From IMG/VR virus record IMGVR_UViG_3300025949_000027, positions 1 to 64,000 of that record: 64,000 bases of DNA. The stretch is one strand, 5' to 3'. The notes below the pieces were generated by a model. The model was not told the origin of the DNA and did not search any database. It was given only the letters and a program-made list of their open reading frames with translations. Origin of the DNA: a virus. Positions 9,322 through 17,902 of this stretch are shown in pieces (position 1 is the stretch's first letter; every line of letters starts with the position of its first letter). The translations under genes and the position numbers were made by a program.

Positions 9322-9428
9322 TCGCCTTCGGTTTAACCCGAAATCACGAGCGCCGGCTGGGGCCGCGGAGGAGTTCGTATCCCGCGCCCACCGGCCGGCG
9401 CTCGGTCGTTTCCGGAGTTGCGTGACCG
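9322..9428 (+). other. structured intergenic region
   Basis: No gene. Two hairpins are visible: TTCGG (9327-9331) pairs with CCGAA (9338-9342); and CGAGCGCCGGC (9347-9357) pairs with GCCGGCGCTCG (9394-9404), 11 bp enclosing a 36-nt loop that can itself pair in part (GGGC-type against GCCC-type runs). Neither is followed by a run of T, so neither is an ordinary intrinsic terminator. The adaptor gene begins 25 nt after the large stem. Confidence 0.5.
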
Positions 9429-10325
9429 ATGAGCATCACCCGGGATCAGCTACAGGCGCGCGCAGAGGCGATCGCAGACCAACTGCCTTCGACCTCGACC
9501 ACGTTCGTTACGGCCGCCCAGGCCGCGGACATGGTCAACGACGGCATTCGGGCGCTGTACGACGACGCAATCGACGTCAACCCTGACTTTCGTGTCACCG
9601 AGGGGACGGTTTACAGCATCGTCTCGACGGCCGCGAACTTCATCCCGATCCCGGCCGACTTCCGGTCTGTCAGGGCGGTCGTTGCCGATCCTGGCACGCA
9701 GTACAGCGATCCGCTTCGTCGCGGACAGATGCGCTCCTTCGCCGACGGGTCGCTCCGTCGTTACTACCGCATTCAGGGAAGCCTGATTTACATCGAGCCG
9801 CGCGAGCGGGCGATCGGGAACTACCAGCTTCTCTACAACCCGTTGCCGCCAACGCTGGCAAACGGGTCCGACACGCTCGACGTCGAACTGGAGCAGTTCC
9901 AGGACGTCATCTTCCTGCACGCCGCAGTGATGATGCTGACCAAGAACGAGTGGGACATCAGCAGCGTTGGTGCCCAACTCGCGGTCGCGAAGGCTAGGGC
10001 GGCTCGCTGGGCCCGCAACGCTCGGACCTCTGACCCGCCAATGGTCGAGGACGTCAGAAGCCCGCCGCGGTGGCGGTCGAACCTGACCGGAACCTCTTCG
10101 TCAACGCCAGCTTCAGGAGGCGACGTGGTCACGGTCGCAGCAACGATCCCGGCCCTTCAGGCGATCGACGTCTCTCAGTATTCGGGCGGCGCGATCTGCC
10201 TTGTCCTGACGACCAATCGAATCTACTACCTCGTTCCCAATACCGGGAACGCTGACGACAGCCTGACGACGGCCAACTTCGTCGACGCGCTGAACGGAGG
10301 GGGCAAGCAATGGCGCGGTCAGTGA
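9429..10325 (+). CDS. head-to-tail adaptor protein with fibre-anchor-like C-terminus
   Basis: 298 residues. The first 200 or so (N-terminal helix, alternating aromatic beta strands, a helical segment around 150-200) resemble podovirus adaptor (gp4/gp11-type) proteins that sit under the portal ring. After a Ser/Thr/Pro linker (about 205-230) the last 65 residues carry A-I-D-V, L-V-P-N-T-G and K-Q-W motifs that recur near the N-terminus of the next protein, suggesting a shared docking module. It overlaps the next gene by 16 bases. Confidence 0.6.
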   Translation: MSITRDQLQARAEAIADQLPSTSTTFVTAAQAADMVNDGIRALYDDAIDVNPDFRVTEGTVYSIVSTAANFIPIPADFRSVRAVVADPGTQYSDPLRRGQMRSFADGSLRRYYRIQGSLIYIEPRERAIGNYQLLYNPLPPTLANGSDTLDVELEQFQDVIFLHAAVMMLTKNEWDISSVGAQLAVAKARAARWARNARTSDPPMVEDVRSPPRWRSNLTGTSSSTPASGGDVVTVAATIPALQAIDVSQYSGGAICLVLTTNRIYYLVPNTGNADDSLTTANFVDALNGGGKQWRGQ

Positions 10326-13303
10326 TGCGGCGCCTGGCGGCGGTCGCCTTCGTGGTGGCGTGCCTAGTCGCTTCGGCGCGACCGGCGCAGGCGACGACTA
10401 TCCCGGCGGCGAACCTGTTCTCAAGCAAGACCGTCATTTGTAACGGCATCAGCTCGGGATCTGTCCAGTTATCGGCAATCGACGTGACCGGGCTCCCTAG
10501 TTACGCGACGCAGGCTTGGGTCATTACGTCGCAGGCGTGGTTCGACCTGGTCCCGAACACTGGTCTACCTCCCGATGGGGCGACGCTCATCAACGCGAAC
10601 TCCACCGATAGCCGTCAGTGGAAGATCATCTCCACCGGCGGAGGTGGAGGGTCACCGTCGGGACCGGCGGGCGGATCGCTGACCGGGACGTACCCGAATC
10701 CTGGATTTGCTGCTACCGGGGTAAGCGCCGGGGCCTACGGGGACGGTCAGCACGTCGCCACGTACACCGTGGGCGCCGATGGTCGTCTGACGATCGCCGC
10801 AAGCTCAACCATTTCCATTCCCTCGACGGCCGTAAGCGACAGCACGTCACTGGGAAGGTCACTCATGACGGCAGCCAACGTGTCCGCGGCGCAGTCGTCG
10901 CTTTCCTTGGTTCCGGGAACCAACGTCCAGGTGTACGACAGCGACCTGGCGGCAATCGCCGCCCTGACAACGGCTGCCGACAAGTGCATCTACTTCACCG
11001 GTTCTGGCGCCGCCGCACTGTATTCCTGCACGGCCGCCGGTCGCACTTGGGCTGGCCTTGCTGACGCAACCGCAGAGGCTGGAGCACTGAGCCTAGCGTC
11101 CATCGGAGGAACCCTCCCGCTATCCAAGATGGCGACCGGCACCGCCGGCAACCTGATCACGTACGATGCAAGCGGTAACCCGGCATCGGTTGCCACTGGG
11201 ACGACCGGGCAAGCTCTCCTTAGTAATGGCCCAGGTGCCGCTCCAACATTCCAGACGCTCGTCGGCGGCGGAAACGCCCTCACGACGAACCCTCTGTCGC
11301 AGTTCGCAGCAACTACATCGGCGCAGTTGGCCGGCGTCCTGACGAACGAGACAGGGTCAAACTTCGTCGTCTACTCGACTAATCCCGTCTTCGACTCCTG
11401 GAACGCCTACACAGAGATCGCGGCGCCAACGTCTCCCAGCGCCGGAACCGGGCGGGCCTGGGCCGATAGCACCGACCATCGCTGGCACGACAAGAACAGT
11501 TCAGGCGTCGTCGCTACGACCGTCGTCTCAAGCACCGCCGGTGCCAACCAGGTAGCGACGGGCGTCAGCGCTGCGGGCGTAGTTCAGTACACAACTGCGA
11601 CTGCCCTGGCCTTCTCGGCGGCAATGTCCGACATGGGGACCTTCTCGTCATCGACGCTCGCCGGCCGGATGACAGATGAGACCGGCACCGGCCTGGCGTG
11701 CTTTGCCACCAATCCAACGCTAACCGGCGCAACGATGGCCGGCGCCCTGCACCTCGGGGACAACCCGGTTGACCTGACGGTACACAGCGATGGGAACAAG
11801 ACCGGTGCAAGCCCGGCTCTGGCTGACTTCTCGACCACCAGCAACCGCCACACGTGGACCCTCACGGGCAACGTCACGGGAACGCCCACGTGGACCATCG
11901 GCTCCGCGAAGTCATTCCGCGTGTCCGTATGTCAGGACGGGACTGGCAGCCGCACGATGGTCTGGCCATCGACACCGACCCTGACCTGGGTCGGTGGCTC
12001 TGCCCCGACGCTGACCACGACTGCCAGCGCCTGTGACCTGATCGCCTTCGACTACGACGGAACGACGATCATTGGTCAGGCGGCTTCGGCGGGCGGCGGC
12101 GGCGGAATCACCGCTGGCACCGGTGACGTCACGTTCAGCGGTAGCGGCAGCGTCACCACGACGCTGGCTAACATCCCGAACGACGTACCGCAGGCCGGAG
12201 ACATCCTGGTCACGAACACCGTCGCCCCGAGCACGCCCGCCGCCGGTAAGACGCGGGTCTACGTCGACAGCACGAACAAGGTCCTGTCGTCCAAGAACGA
12301 CGCCGGAACCGTCACCCACGGCGTAGCCACGCAAACGTCCGTATCGAACCAGTGGGTAAAGACCATCGGCGCCGACGGCAGCGTCACGACCACGCAGGTG
12401 ACGGTGCCTGACCTGGCATCGTTCGCGAGCTCTGCGCTACTTGCGAAGGTCACCGACGCAACGGGAGCCTCGGGCGTGCTGGTGTTCAACGCCAACCCCG
12501 GGCTGACTGGCGCCCAGATGAGCGGGCAGCTCACGCTCAACGACAACCCGGAGACGACCACCGAGCACGATGACGGTAACAAGACCGGCGCCGCGCCCGC
12601 GCTGGCGAACTTCAGTAACACCAGCAACACCCACAAGTGGACGTTGACCGGAAACGTCACGGGAACGCCGACGTGGACGATGCCGAGTGCCGCGGCGATG
12701 CTCCAGGTCCGCGTCTGCCAGGACGCCACGGGCTCGCGGACGCAGACCTGGCCGACGTCGCCGACACTGACGTGGGTCAAGGGTTCGGCGCCAACCCTAA
12801 GCACGGCCGCTAGCGCCTGCGACCTGATCCGGTTCTGGTACACGGGCACGGCTCTCGTTGGGTACCCGATCGACGGGACGGCATACCTGCCGCTGGCCGG
12901 CGGAACAATGACCGGCGCCGTTGCGATGGGCGCCCAGAACATCACGAACATCAAGGATGCGTCGTGGGTCCACGCCACGGCCAGCGTTACCGGGGCCTCC
13001 CCGACCCTGGCCGACTGGACGACGGGCAACTTCATCACGATCACGCTGACCGGAAACGTCACGGGGACTCCGACGTTCACGGCGCCCACGCTCGGATCTG
13101 GCGGCGTCGCAAGGCTGACCCTTCGTATCAAGCAGGACGGAACCGGTAGCCGCACCCTGTCCGCGTGGCCGACCGGCACCAGGTGGCAGAGCGGCACGGC
13201 GCCGACCCTGCCCACGGCCGCGAACTCCGTCTACTACGTTACCTTCTGGTACGACGGCACGAACTACGACGGAGGCTACGGATCGTCGGGGGCGTGGCAA
13301 TGA
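10310..13303 (+). CDS. large tail fibre protein with N-terminal signal peptide
   Basis: 997 residues. GGAGG precedes the ATG at 10310; a second ATG at 10325 overlaps the adaptor stop (TGATG) and gives an N-terminus of M-R-R-L. Either start yields a classic signal peptide ending A-Q-A (about residue 28). The shared anchor motif (A-I-D-V, L-V-P-N-T-G, Q-W) follows. Next come repeats typical of phage fibres (G-T-Y-P-N-P, G-D-G-Q-H-V, V-G-A-D-G-R-L) and three copies of a domain of about 110 residues ([26 protein letters not shown]). Likely a trimeric receptor-binding fibre; a Sec signal on such a protein is unusual. Confidence 0.75.
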   Translation: MARSVMRRLAAVAFVVACLVASARPAQATTIPAANLFSSKTVICNGISSGSVQLSAIDVTGLPSYATQAWVITSQAWFDLVPNTGLPPDGATLINANSTDSRQWKIISTGGGGGSPSGPAGGSLTGTYPNPGFAATGVSAGAYGDGQHVATYTVGADGRLTIAASSTISIPSTAVSDSTSLGRSLMTAANVSAAQSSLSLVPGTNVQVYDSDLAAIAALTTAADKCIYFTGSGAAALYSCTAAGRTWAGLADATAEAGALSLASIGGTLPLSKMATGTAGNLITYDASGNPASVATGTTGQALLSNGPGAAPTFQTLVGGGNALTTNPLSQFAATTSAQLAGVLTNETGSNFVVYSTNPVFDSWNAYTEIAAPTSPSAGTGRAWADSTDHRWHDKNSSGVVATTVVSSTAGANQVATGVSAAGVVQYTTATALAFSAAMSDMGTFSSSTLAGRMTDETGTGLACFATNPTLTGATMAGALHLGDNPVDLTVHSDGNKTGASPALADFSTTSNRHTWTLTGNVTGTPTWTIGSAKSFRVSVCQDGTGSRTMVWPSTPTLTWVGGSAPTLTTTASACDLIAFDYDGTTIIGQAASAGGGGGITAGTGDVTFSGSGSVTTTLANIPNDVPQAGDILVTNTVAPSTPAAGKTRVYVDSTNKVLSSKNDAGTVTHGVATQTSVSNQWVKTIGADGSVTTTQVTVPDLASFASSALLAKVTDATGASGVLVFNANPGLTGAQMSGQLTLNDNPETTTEHDDGNKTGAAPALANFSNTSNTHKWTLTGNVTGTPTWTMPSAAAMLQVRVCQDATGSRTQTWPTSPTLTWVKGSAPTLSTAASACDLIRFWYTGTALVGYPIDGTAYLPLAGGTMTGAVAMGAQNITNIKDASWVHATASVTGASPTLADWTTGNFITITLTGNVTGTPTFTAPTLGSGGVARLTLRIKQDGTGSRTLSAWPTGTRWQSGTAPTLPTAANSVYYVTFWYDGTNYDGGYGSSGAWQ

Positions 13304-14247
13304 TCCGGAATCTCCGGAGAGTTGCCGCAGCCGTCCTGCTGGTCTGCGTCTCGGGCGGCGCTTCATTCGGGGCGACCGCTACCGTCCAGCACCGCATGAC
13401 GGAGACGACAGGCACCAGCCTGGCCGACTCCGGTCCTGCGACCACGATCCCGCTCACGCTCACAGTGGGAAGCGGGGCGTTCTCGAGCATCACGGCCGGC
13501 AAGGGCTTCACCTTCGCGGCCAACGCCTGCGCGGACAGCGGCTCCCTGGCCAGTTCGAAGCTCGCCAATACGTCTACGGGGGTTGCATCGGCGACCCAAT
13601 TGACCCTCGAAGTCGTTCTCGACACCACGAACGCTACGGCGTTCGACCAGATTTACGGGTTCAGCAACAGTACCTTCGACGAGTCCTGCGCCCTCTACAT
13701 GGGGTCGACCGGGACGAACCAGATTTGCTTCGAGTGCCCGGCGGGGGCTGCCGTCTGTTACGACCAGACGCCTGGCTTTCACGTCCTGTACGCGATCTAC
13801 GACTCGCCGAACGCGACCAGCTCCAGCCGTAACCTGCTCTACATCGACAACGTCCTTGCGACTGTCAACACCACGCCTACGGCTGCCGTCTATCCGACTC
13901 TGAACGCGGCGGCGGACGCGGGGTTCACCAACTGGGCAAACCAGCGCCTGGACATCGGGTGTTACGTCTCGACGGCCGTTGCTCAGGGCTTCGTCGGGCC
14001 AATCTACTACGCCGCCACGTACGCTAGGTACGTCTTCACTTCCGGCGACCGCAGCAGCCACTACACGGCACTGGTTGCCAACAACGACGCCGACCCGAAC
14101 GGCGGCGCGGTCGCCAGTCCTGACCCGTTCTTCCTGGCCTACTCCATGGGACCTCTGTGCGGGGCTGGCGGGGGACGCGACGAAGCGGCGGGCGTGTGGT
14201 GGCCGTCGAGTGCGCCAGTCGACCACGCAATGTGGTGCGGCCTGTGA
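13300..14247 (+). CDS. secreted LamG-like tail-region protein
   Basis: 315 residues, the start overlapping the fibre stop (ATGA). Signal peptide: basic M-I-R-N-L-R-R, then a hydrophobic core to about residue 25. The mature part is beta-rich, with a Ser/Thr/Gly-rich start and a middle containing F-H-V-L-Y-A-I-Y and L-L-Y-I-D-N, like LamG/concanavalin-type jelly-roll domains used for carbohydrate binding. Seven cysteines may form disulphides outside the cytoplasm. Probably a tail or fibre accessory protein, from its position between fibre genes. Confidence 0.6.
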   Translation: MIRNLRRVAAAVLLVCVSGGASFGATATVQHRMTETTGTSLADSGPATTIPLTLTVGSGAFSSITAGKGFTFAANACADSGSLASSKLANTSTGVASATQLTLEVVLDTTNATAFDQIYGFSNSTFDESCALYMGSTGTNQICFECPAGAAVCYDQTPGFHVLYAIYDSPNATSSSRNLLYIDNVLATVNTTPTAAVYPTLNAAADAGFTNWANQRLDIGCYVSTAVAQGFVGPIYYAATYARYVFTSGDRSSHYTALVANNDADPNGGAVASPDPFFLAYSMGPLCGAGGGRDEAAGVWWPSSAPVDHAMWCGL

Positions 14248-15992
14248 GACTGGGGTCGGCTGCGTGCGCAGCGTTCTTTGCCTGTGTGCTGACGAGCGTG
14301 AGCGCGTTGGCCTACGGTCCGCTGGCCAGCCCGGCATGCGTTACCGGCTCGGCCACGGGGACGACCTACTACGCCTGTGACTGTCAGTCGGGAGCGCAGT
14401 CCGGGTGCGTCGCCGGCAGCAACGTAGCCGCTGGGACCTCGCCAGCAACCGCCTGGCAGACCTGGGAGAAGCTACGGACGCAAATCGTGGCGGCCCACGA
14501 CGGTGACCGCTTCCTGGCGTGCCAAGGCGGCAGCTTCACCGTCTCGAACACGTCCATCGCGAACAGCAGCCTGACCGTCGGCGGCGGTGGCATCGCCATC
14601 AGCTCATACCAAGCCACGTGGGGCGGGGCCGGCGTGCGTCCCATCCTGACCGTACCGGCGGCACAGGACGGCATCGACATCATCAGCGCGTCGGCGGCCA
14701 TCGGCCCCTACATGATTGCCGACCTGGAGATCGTTGGTCTTGGCAACTCGTCCATCTCCACGCAGGCGTTCGGGGTGTTCCTGTACGGAAACTCGACAGG
14801 CGTGACGATGTGCAACCTGTACATTCACAACATGCAGATCGCCTCGAACGTTGCTCGCAACGTCGAGACGGACCGGCAGACGAACACCACCATCCGCGAC
14901 TGCACCTTTACGGACAACTGGGGCCAGGGGTTCCTGGGTGGCGGCGAGAACTTCTCCATCATCCGTTCGTACCTGGCCAGGAACGGCACGCGGACGTCGC
15001 TCGACCACAACATCTACCTCGTCGGCGCGAACGGCAGCGACTCGACGCAGCCGAGCGACACGATGCTGATCCAGGACAACGAGATCACGCAGACGGCATG
15101 GACCGCTGGCACCGGCTGCCAGGCGGCGGAGATCGTCGTCCACGGTCTGATGGCGAACCTGACCATCAAGGGCAACTACATCCACGAGGCCATCGGTACT
15201 ATCGACCCGGGCTGCTGGGGGATCGCCCCTGCCCCCGGCTACGTCTACACGGAGAAGATGACGAACGTCATCGTCGACAGCAACCGCATCGAGAACGTCG
15301 GTAACGTCAGCATCGCGGCCGGGTCGTGGAACGGCGGGTCCATCCGCAACAACGTCATCACCAACGTCCAGTCGCCGTCGGTCAACGACAAGGCGATCAG
15401 CATGTCGGAGAACGAGTGCCACTCGACGGGCACCGGATCGTGCTCAGACAGCGGCGGGCTTCCGGCGGGCGGAACCGACTTCACGCTGACCGGCGTGTCG
15501 GTAGTCAACAACTCGATCAATCTCAACACCGGAACCGCTCTCGGCATCCTGAACGGCGGCAGCGGGTACTACGCGGTCAACAACGCCGTGTATTTCAGCG
15601 GCGGAACGTCTACGTGCTTCAGTTTTCCGCTGTCGACCGCATCCTACACGATGGTCGACTACAACCTCTGCTTCATCAGCGGAGGCACGGGAAACCACTG
15701 GCAATCATCGCAGTCGCTGGCCACGTGGACAGGTGCCACCGGCTTCGACACGCACAGCCTGATCGTGACGCCGTCGTTCATCTCGGTCGCGTCTCCTTAC
15801 AACCTTGCGGTACTAGCGGCATCGCCGCTGGTGAACGCCGGCAACACCGCGAACGGGTCGTCGTCTGACATCCTCGGCACCACCCGACCTCAGCAGTCCA
15901 TCACGGACATCGGGGCTTACGAACTCCTGGGCGCCATCGGCTCTATCGGCCTCGCGCCGCGGGCCCTGTTCATGTACGGGCCGGGGTTCTAG
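14244..15992 (+). CDS. secreted right-handed beta-helix protein, possible depolymerase
   Basis: 582 residues. I chose the GTG at 14244, which overlaps the previous stop (GTGA) and gives a clean signal peptide (M-R-L-G-S, hydrophobic core, ending A-L-A); the frame is open further upstream. From about residue 120 there are repeating short strands with Asn/Gly/Ile turns (D-L-E-I-V-G, N-L-Y-I-H-N, I-R-D-C-T-F, I-Q-D-N-E-I, I-K-G-N-Y-I, V-D-S-N-R-I, I-R-N-N-V-I), the pattern of parallel beta-helix (pectate-lyase-like) tailspikes. Such proteins often cleave or bind surface polysaccharide. The catalytic residues cannot be named from sequence alone. Confidence 0.65.
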   Translation: MRLGSAACAAFFACVLTSVSALAYGPLASPACVTGSATGTTYYACDCQSGAQSGCVAGSNVAAGTSPATAWQTWEKLRTQIVAAHDGDRFLACQGGSFTVSNTSIANSSLTVGGGGIAISSYQATWGGAGVRPILTVPAAQDGIDIISASAAIGPYMIADLEIVGLGNSSISTQAFGVFLYGNSTGVTMCNLYIHNMQIASNVARNVETDRQTNTTIRDCTFTDNWGQGFLGGGENFSIIRSYLARNGTRTSLDHNIYLVGANGSDSTQPSDTMLIQDNEITQTAWTAGTGCQAAEIVVHGLMANLTIKGNYIHEAIGTIDPGCWGIAPAPGYVYTEKMTNVIVDSNRIENVGNVSIAAGSWNGGSIRNNVITNVQSPSVNDKAISMSENECHSTGTGSCSDSGGLPAGGTDFTLTGVSVVNNSINLNTGTALGILNGGSGYYAVNNAVYFSGGTSTCFSFPLSTASYTMVDYNLCFISGGTGNHWQSSQSLATWTGATGFDTHSLIVTPSFISVASPYNLAVLAASPLVNAGNTANGSSSDILGTTRPQQSITDIGAYELLGAIGSIGLAPRALFMYGPGF

Positions 15993-15994
15993 CC

Positions 15995-17152
15995 ATGCCG
16001 ACCATCGTACGCAGGCCGACTGGTTCCGAGGCTGGCGACCTCTACAACGAGCTCCTCAAGAATCGCCACCTCAACCCGGAGTTCGCTCCCGAGTTGAAGG
16101 CGATCACGTGCGACACGGTGGCTACCCTTCGAACCGTCAAGGGCGACCTGGCTGGCAACGCTGGCCCTCGATGCGTCGTCCTGAACGCGACCTCGACTCC
16201 TGGCGACGGCGGGGCTGGCATCTTCTACTGGCACAACACGATCGCTGGCGCCAACGGGGCCAGCATCGACGACAACGGAACGACGTACGTCCAGGTCATC
16301 GGAACTGACGGGAACTTCGTCACCCCAGGGGCTTGGGTCAGGATGCAGTTTGCGCGGACGCCCGACCAGCAGACGTTCTCTGCAAGCGGAACCTGGACAA
16401 AGCCAACGGGCGCCGCCTGGGTGCGGGTCGAACTGATCCCGTGGGGCGCGAGCGGAGCCGGTGGCGCGGCGAACATTGGGGTAGGCGGTCGTGCCGGAGC
16501 TGGGTCAGGCGTTGGCTTCTGGGAAGGCCCCGCTTCGCTCCTGGGGGCCACCGAATCGTTGGCCTTCGGGTCCCAGCCGGCCGGTGGGGCTGGCGGCATC
16601 TTCGGCGGCGCCGGTCCCGTCAATGGCACGGACGCCCCGGATGCGACCTTCGGTCAGTGGCTTCGCGTGAAGGGCGGTACCGCTGCCGGGGTAGGCGGAT
16701 ACGGCAACCTAGGAACGGGGGGTGCCGGCGGGGCCGCCACGGTAGCGGGAAGCGCTGGCACCGGGCGAGCCGCAGGAGGCGGAGCCGGCGGCGGAACTGG
16801 CGGTAACCCCGCTGGCACTGCTGGCGCTGCTGGCGGGGCAGGCGGAGGACAGGACCGCGCTACGGCGCTCGCCGGAGGTACCGCCGGGGCCGCTGGCACG
16901 GGCTCCGTAAACGCCACGTCCGGCGGCGCGGGGACATCCGCCGCAACCGGAGAAACAACGGGGGGCGCTGGGGGCGGCGGTGGCGGCGGTGGCGGAACAC
17001 TTGCCGGGGCTCAGCCCGGGCAGGCCGGCGGAGACGGTGGCGGGTACGGCGGGGGCGGAGGGGGCGGAGGCGGCGGATCAACAGGCCGAAACGGAGCTGC
17101 AGGCGGCAAGGGCGGCCAGTGCTTCGGGAGGGTGACGACATGGTTCCAGTGA
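15995..17152 (+). CDS. glycine-rich tail fibre protein
   Basis: 385 residues. The N-terminal 120 residues form a small domain (G-I-F-Y-W, D-D-N-G-T, W-V-R) like the head-binding part of tailspikes. Then F-S-A-S-G-T-W-T-K-P opens a glycine-rich domain that runs to the end and includes long Gly-only stretches around 325-340 and 355-365. This matches the Gly_rich_2 type of phage fibre tip, thought to pack as polyglycine helices and bind receptors. A paralogous domain is at 28708. It begins 2 bp after the beta-helix gene. Confidence 0.65.
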   Translation: MPTIVRRPTGSEAGDLYNELLKNRHLNPEFAPELKAITCDTVATLRTVKGDLAGNAGPRCVVLNATSTPGDGGAGIFYWHNTIAGANGASIDDNGTTYVQVIGTDGNFVTPGAWVRMQFARTPDQQTFSASGTWTKPTGAAWVRVELIPWGASGAGGAANIGVGGRAGAGSGVGFWEGPASLLGATESLAFGSQPAGGAGGIFGGAGPVNGTDAPDATFGQWLRVKGGTAAGVGGYGNLGTGGAGGAATVAGSAGTGRAAGGGAGGGTGGNPAGTAGAAGGAGGGQDRATALAGGTAGAAGTGSVNATSGGAGTSAATGETTGGAGGGGGGGGGTLAGAQPGQAGGDGGGYGGGGGGGGGGSTGRNGAAGGKGGQCFGRVTTWFQ

Positions 17153-17236
17153 TGCGCAATAAGGGAGCATGGCTCCTGTGCCAGGCCGCACGTCCAATGA
17201 ACCTCGTAACGCGCGAATAAGAGATACAATTGACGC

Positions 17237-17902
17237 ATGGGGAAGATCCCGATGGGAAAATTCAAGAAGCGTCCGATCGCTCCGGATGGAACCAAGACTT
17301 GTTCGATCTGTCTAATCGCGAAGCAAACGTCAGAGTTCAAGGCGAATGCGCTTGCGAAGACAGGGATCTCTTCGATATGCAAACCATGCGCCCGTGATCG
17401 CGCCAAGATCTACATGGATCGAGTGATGGCAAGACCTGGTGCTCGCGAAAAAAAGCGCTTGGTCGACGCAATTGCGAGAAACAAGAATGGCGCACTTGAG
17501 CGAAGGCGGGCGGTGATTGCAGCTAACTGTTCGGCGCGCGCAAAAGCGGAAGCGGCGCTGTGGCATCGCAACAACCATCTCAAGAAGAAATATGGCATCA
17601 CGCTGGAAGAGCGAGATCGCATTGTTGCTAGCCAGGGCGGAAGATGCGCGATTTGCCTAACCGAGAATCCGGGCGGAAAAGGCCGCAGGCTTGGAATTGA
17701 CCATGACCACAGCGACGGCAGGATCCGTGGTGCCCTGTGCAATAACTGCAACCGAGGCATCGGTCACCTGAAGGACTCTGTCGCAAGTCTCAGGGCTGCC
17801 ATAGAATACCTAGAGGCATCCAACCTGGAAGCAGTGTACAAGTCGATCGCAAGTCGCGCTGATATCGGTCTTACTTACGGATCTGGTGTCACATGCCGCT
17901 AA
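17237..17902 (+). CDS. HNH endonuclease of the endonuclease VII family (free-standing)
   Basis: 221 residues. An N-terminal zinc-ribbon-like pair (C-S-I-C, C-K-P-C) is followed by a basic helical linker and a C-terminal endonuclease VII domain: C-A-I-C, L-G-I-D-H-D-H, G-R-I-R-G-A-L-C, N-C-N-R-G-I-G. The conserved D-H-D-H and the two Cys pairs (structural zinc) are intact. Its base composition is visibly less GC-rich than its neighbours and it splits two tail genes, as homing-type endonucleases do. TACAAT at 17225-17230 lies just before the ATG, so it may have its own promoter; an ATG at 17252 is an alternative start with GGGGAAG upstream. Confidence 0.8.
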   Translation: MGKIPMGKFKKRPIAPDGTKTCSICLIAKQTSEFKANALAKTGISSICKPCARDRAKIYMDRVMARPGAREKKRLVDAIARNKNGALERRRAVIAANCSARAKAEAALWHRNNHLKKKYGITLEERDRIVASQGGRCAICLTENPGGKGRRLGIDHDHSDGRIRGALCNNCNRGIGHLKDSVASLRAAIEYLEASNLEAVYKSIASRADIGLTYGSGVTCR

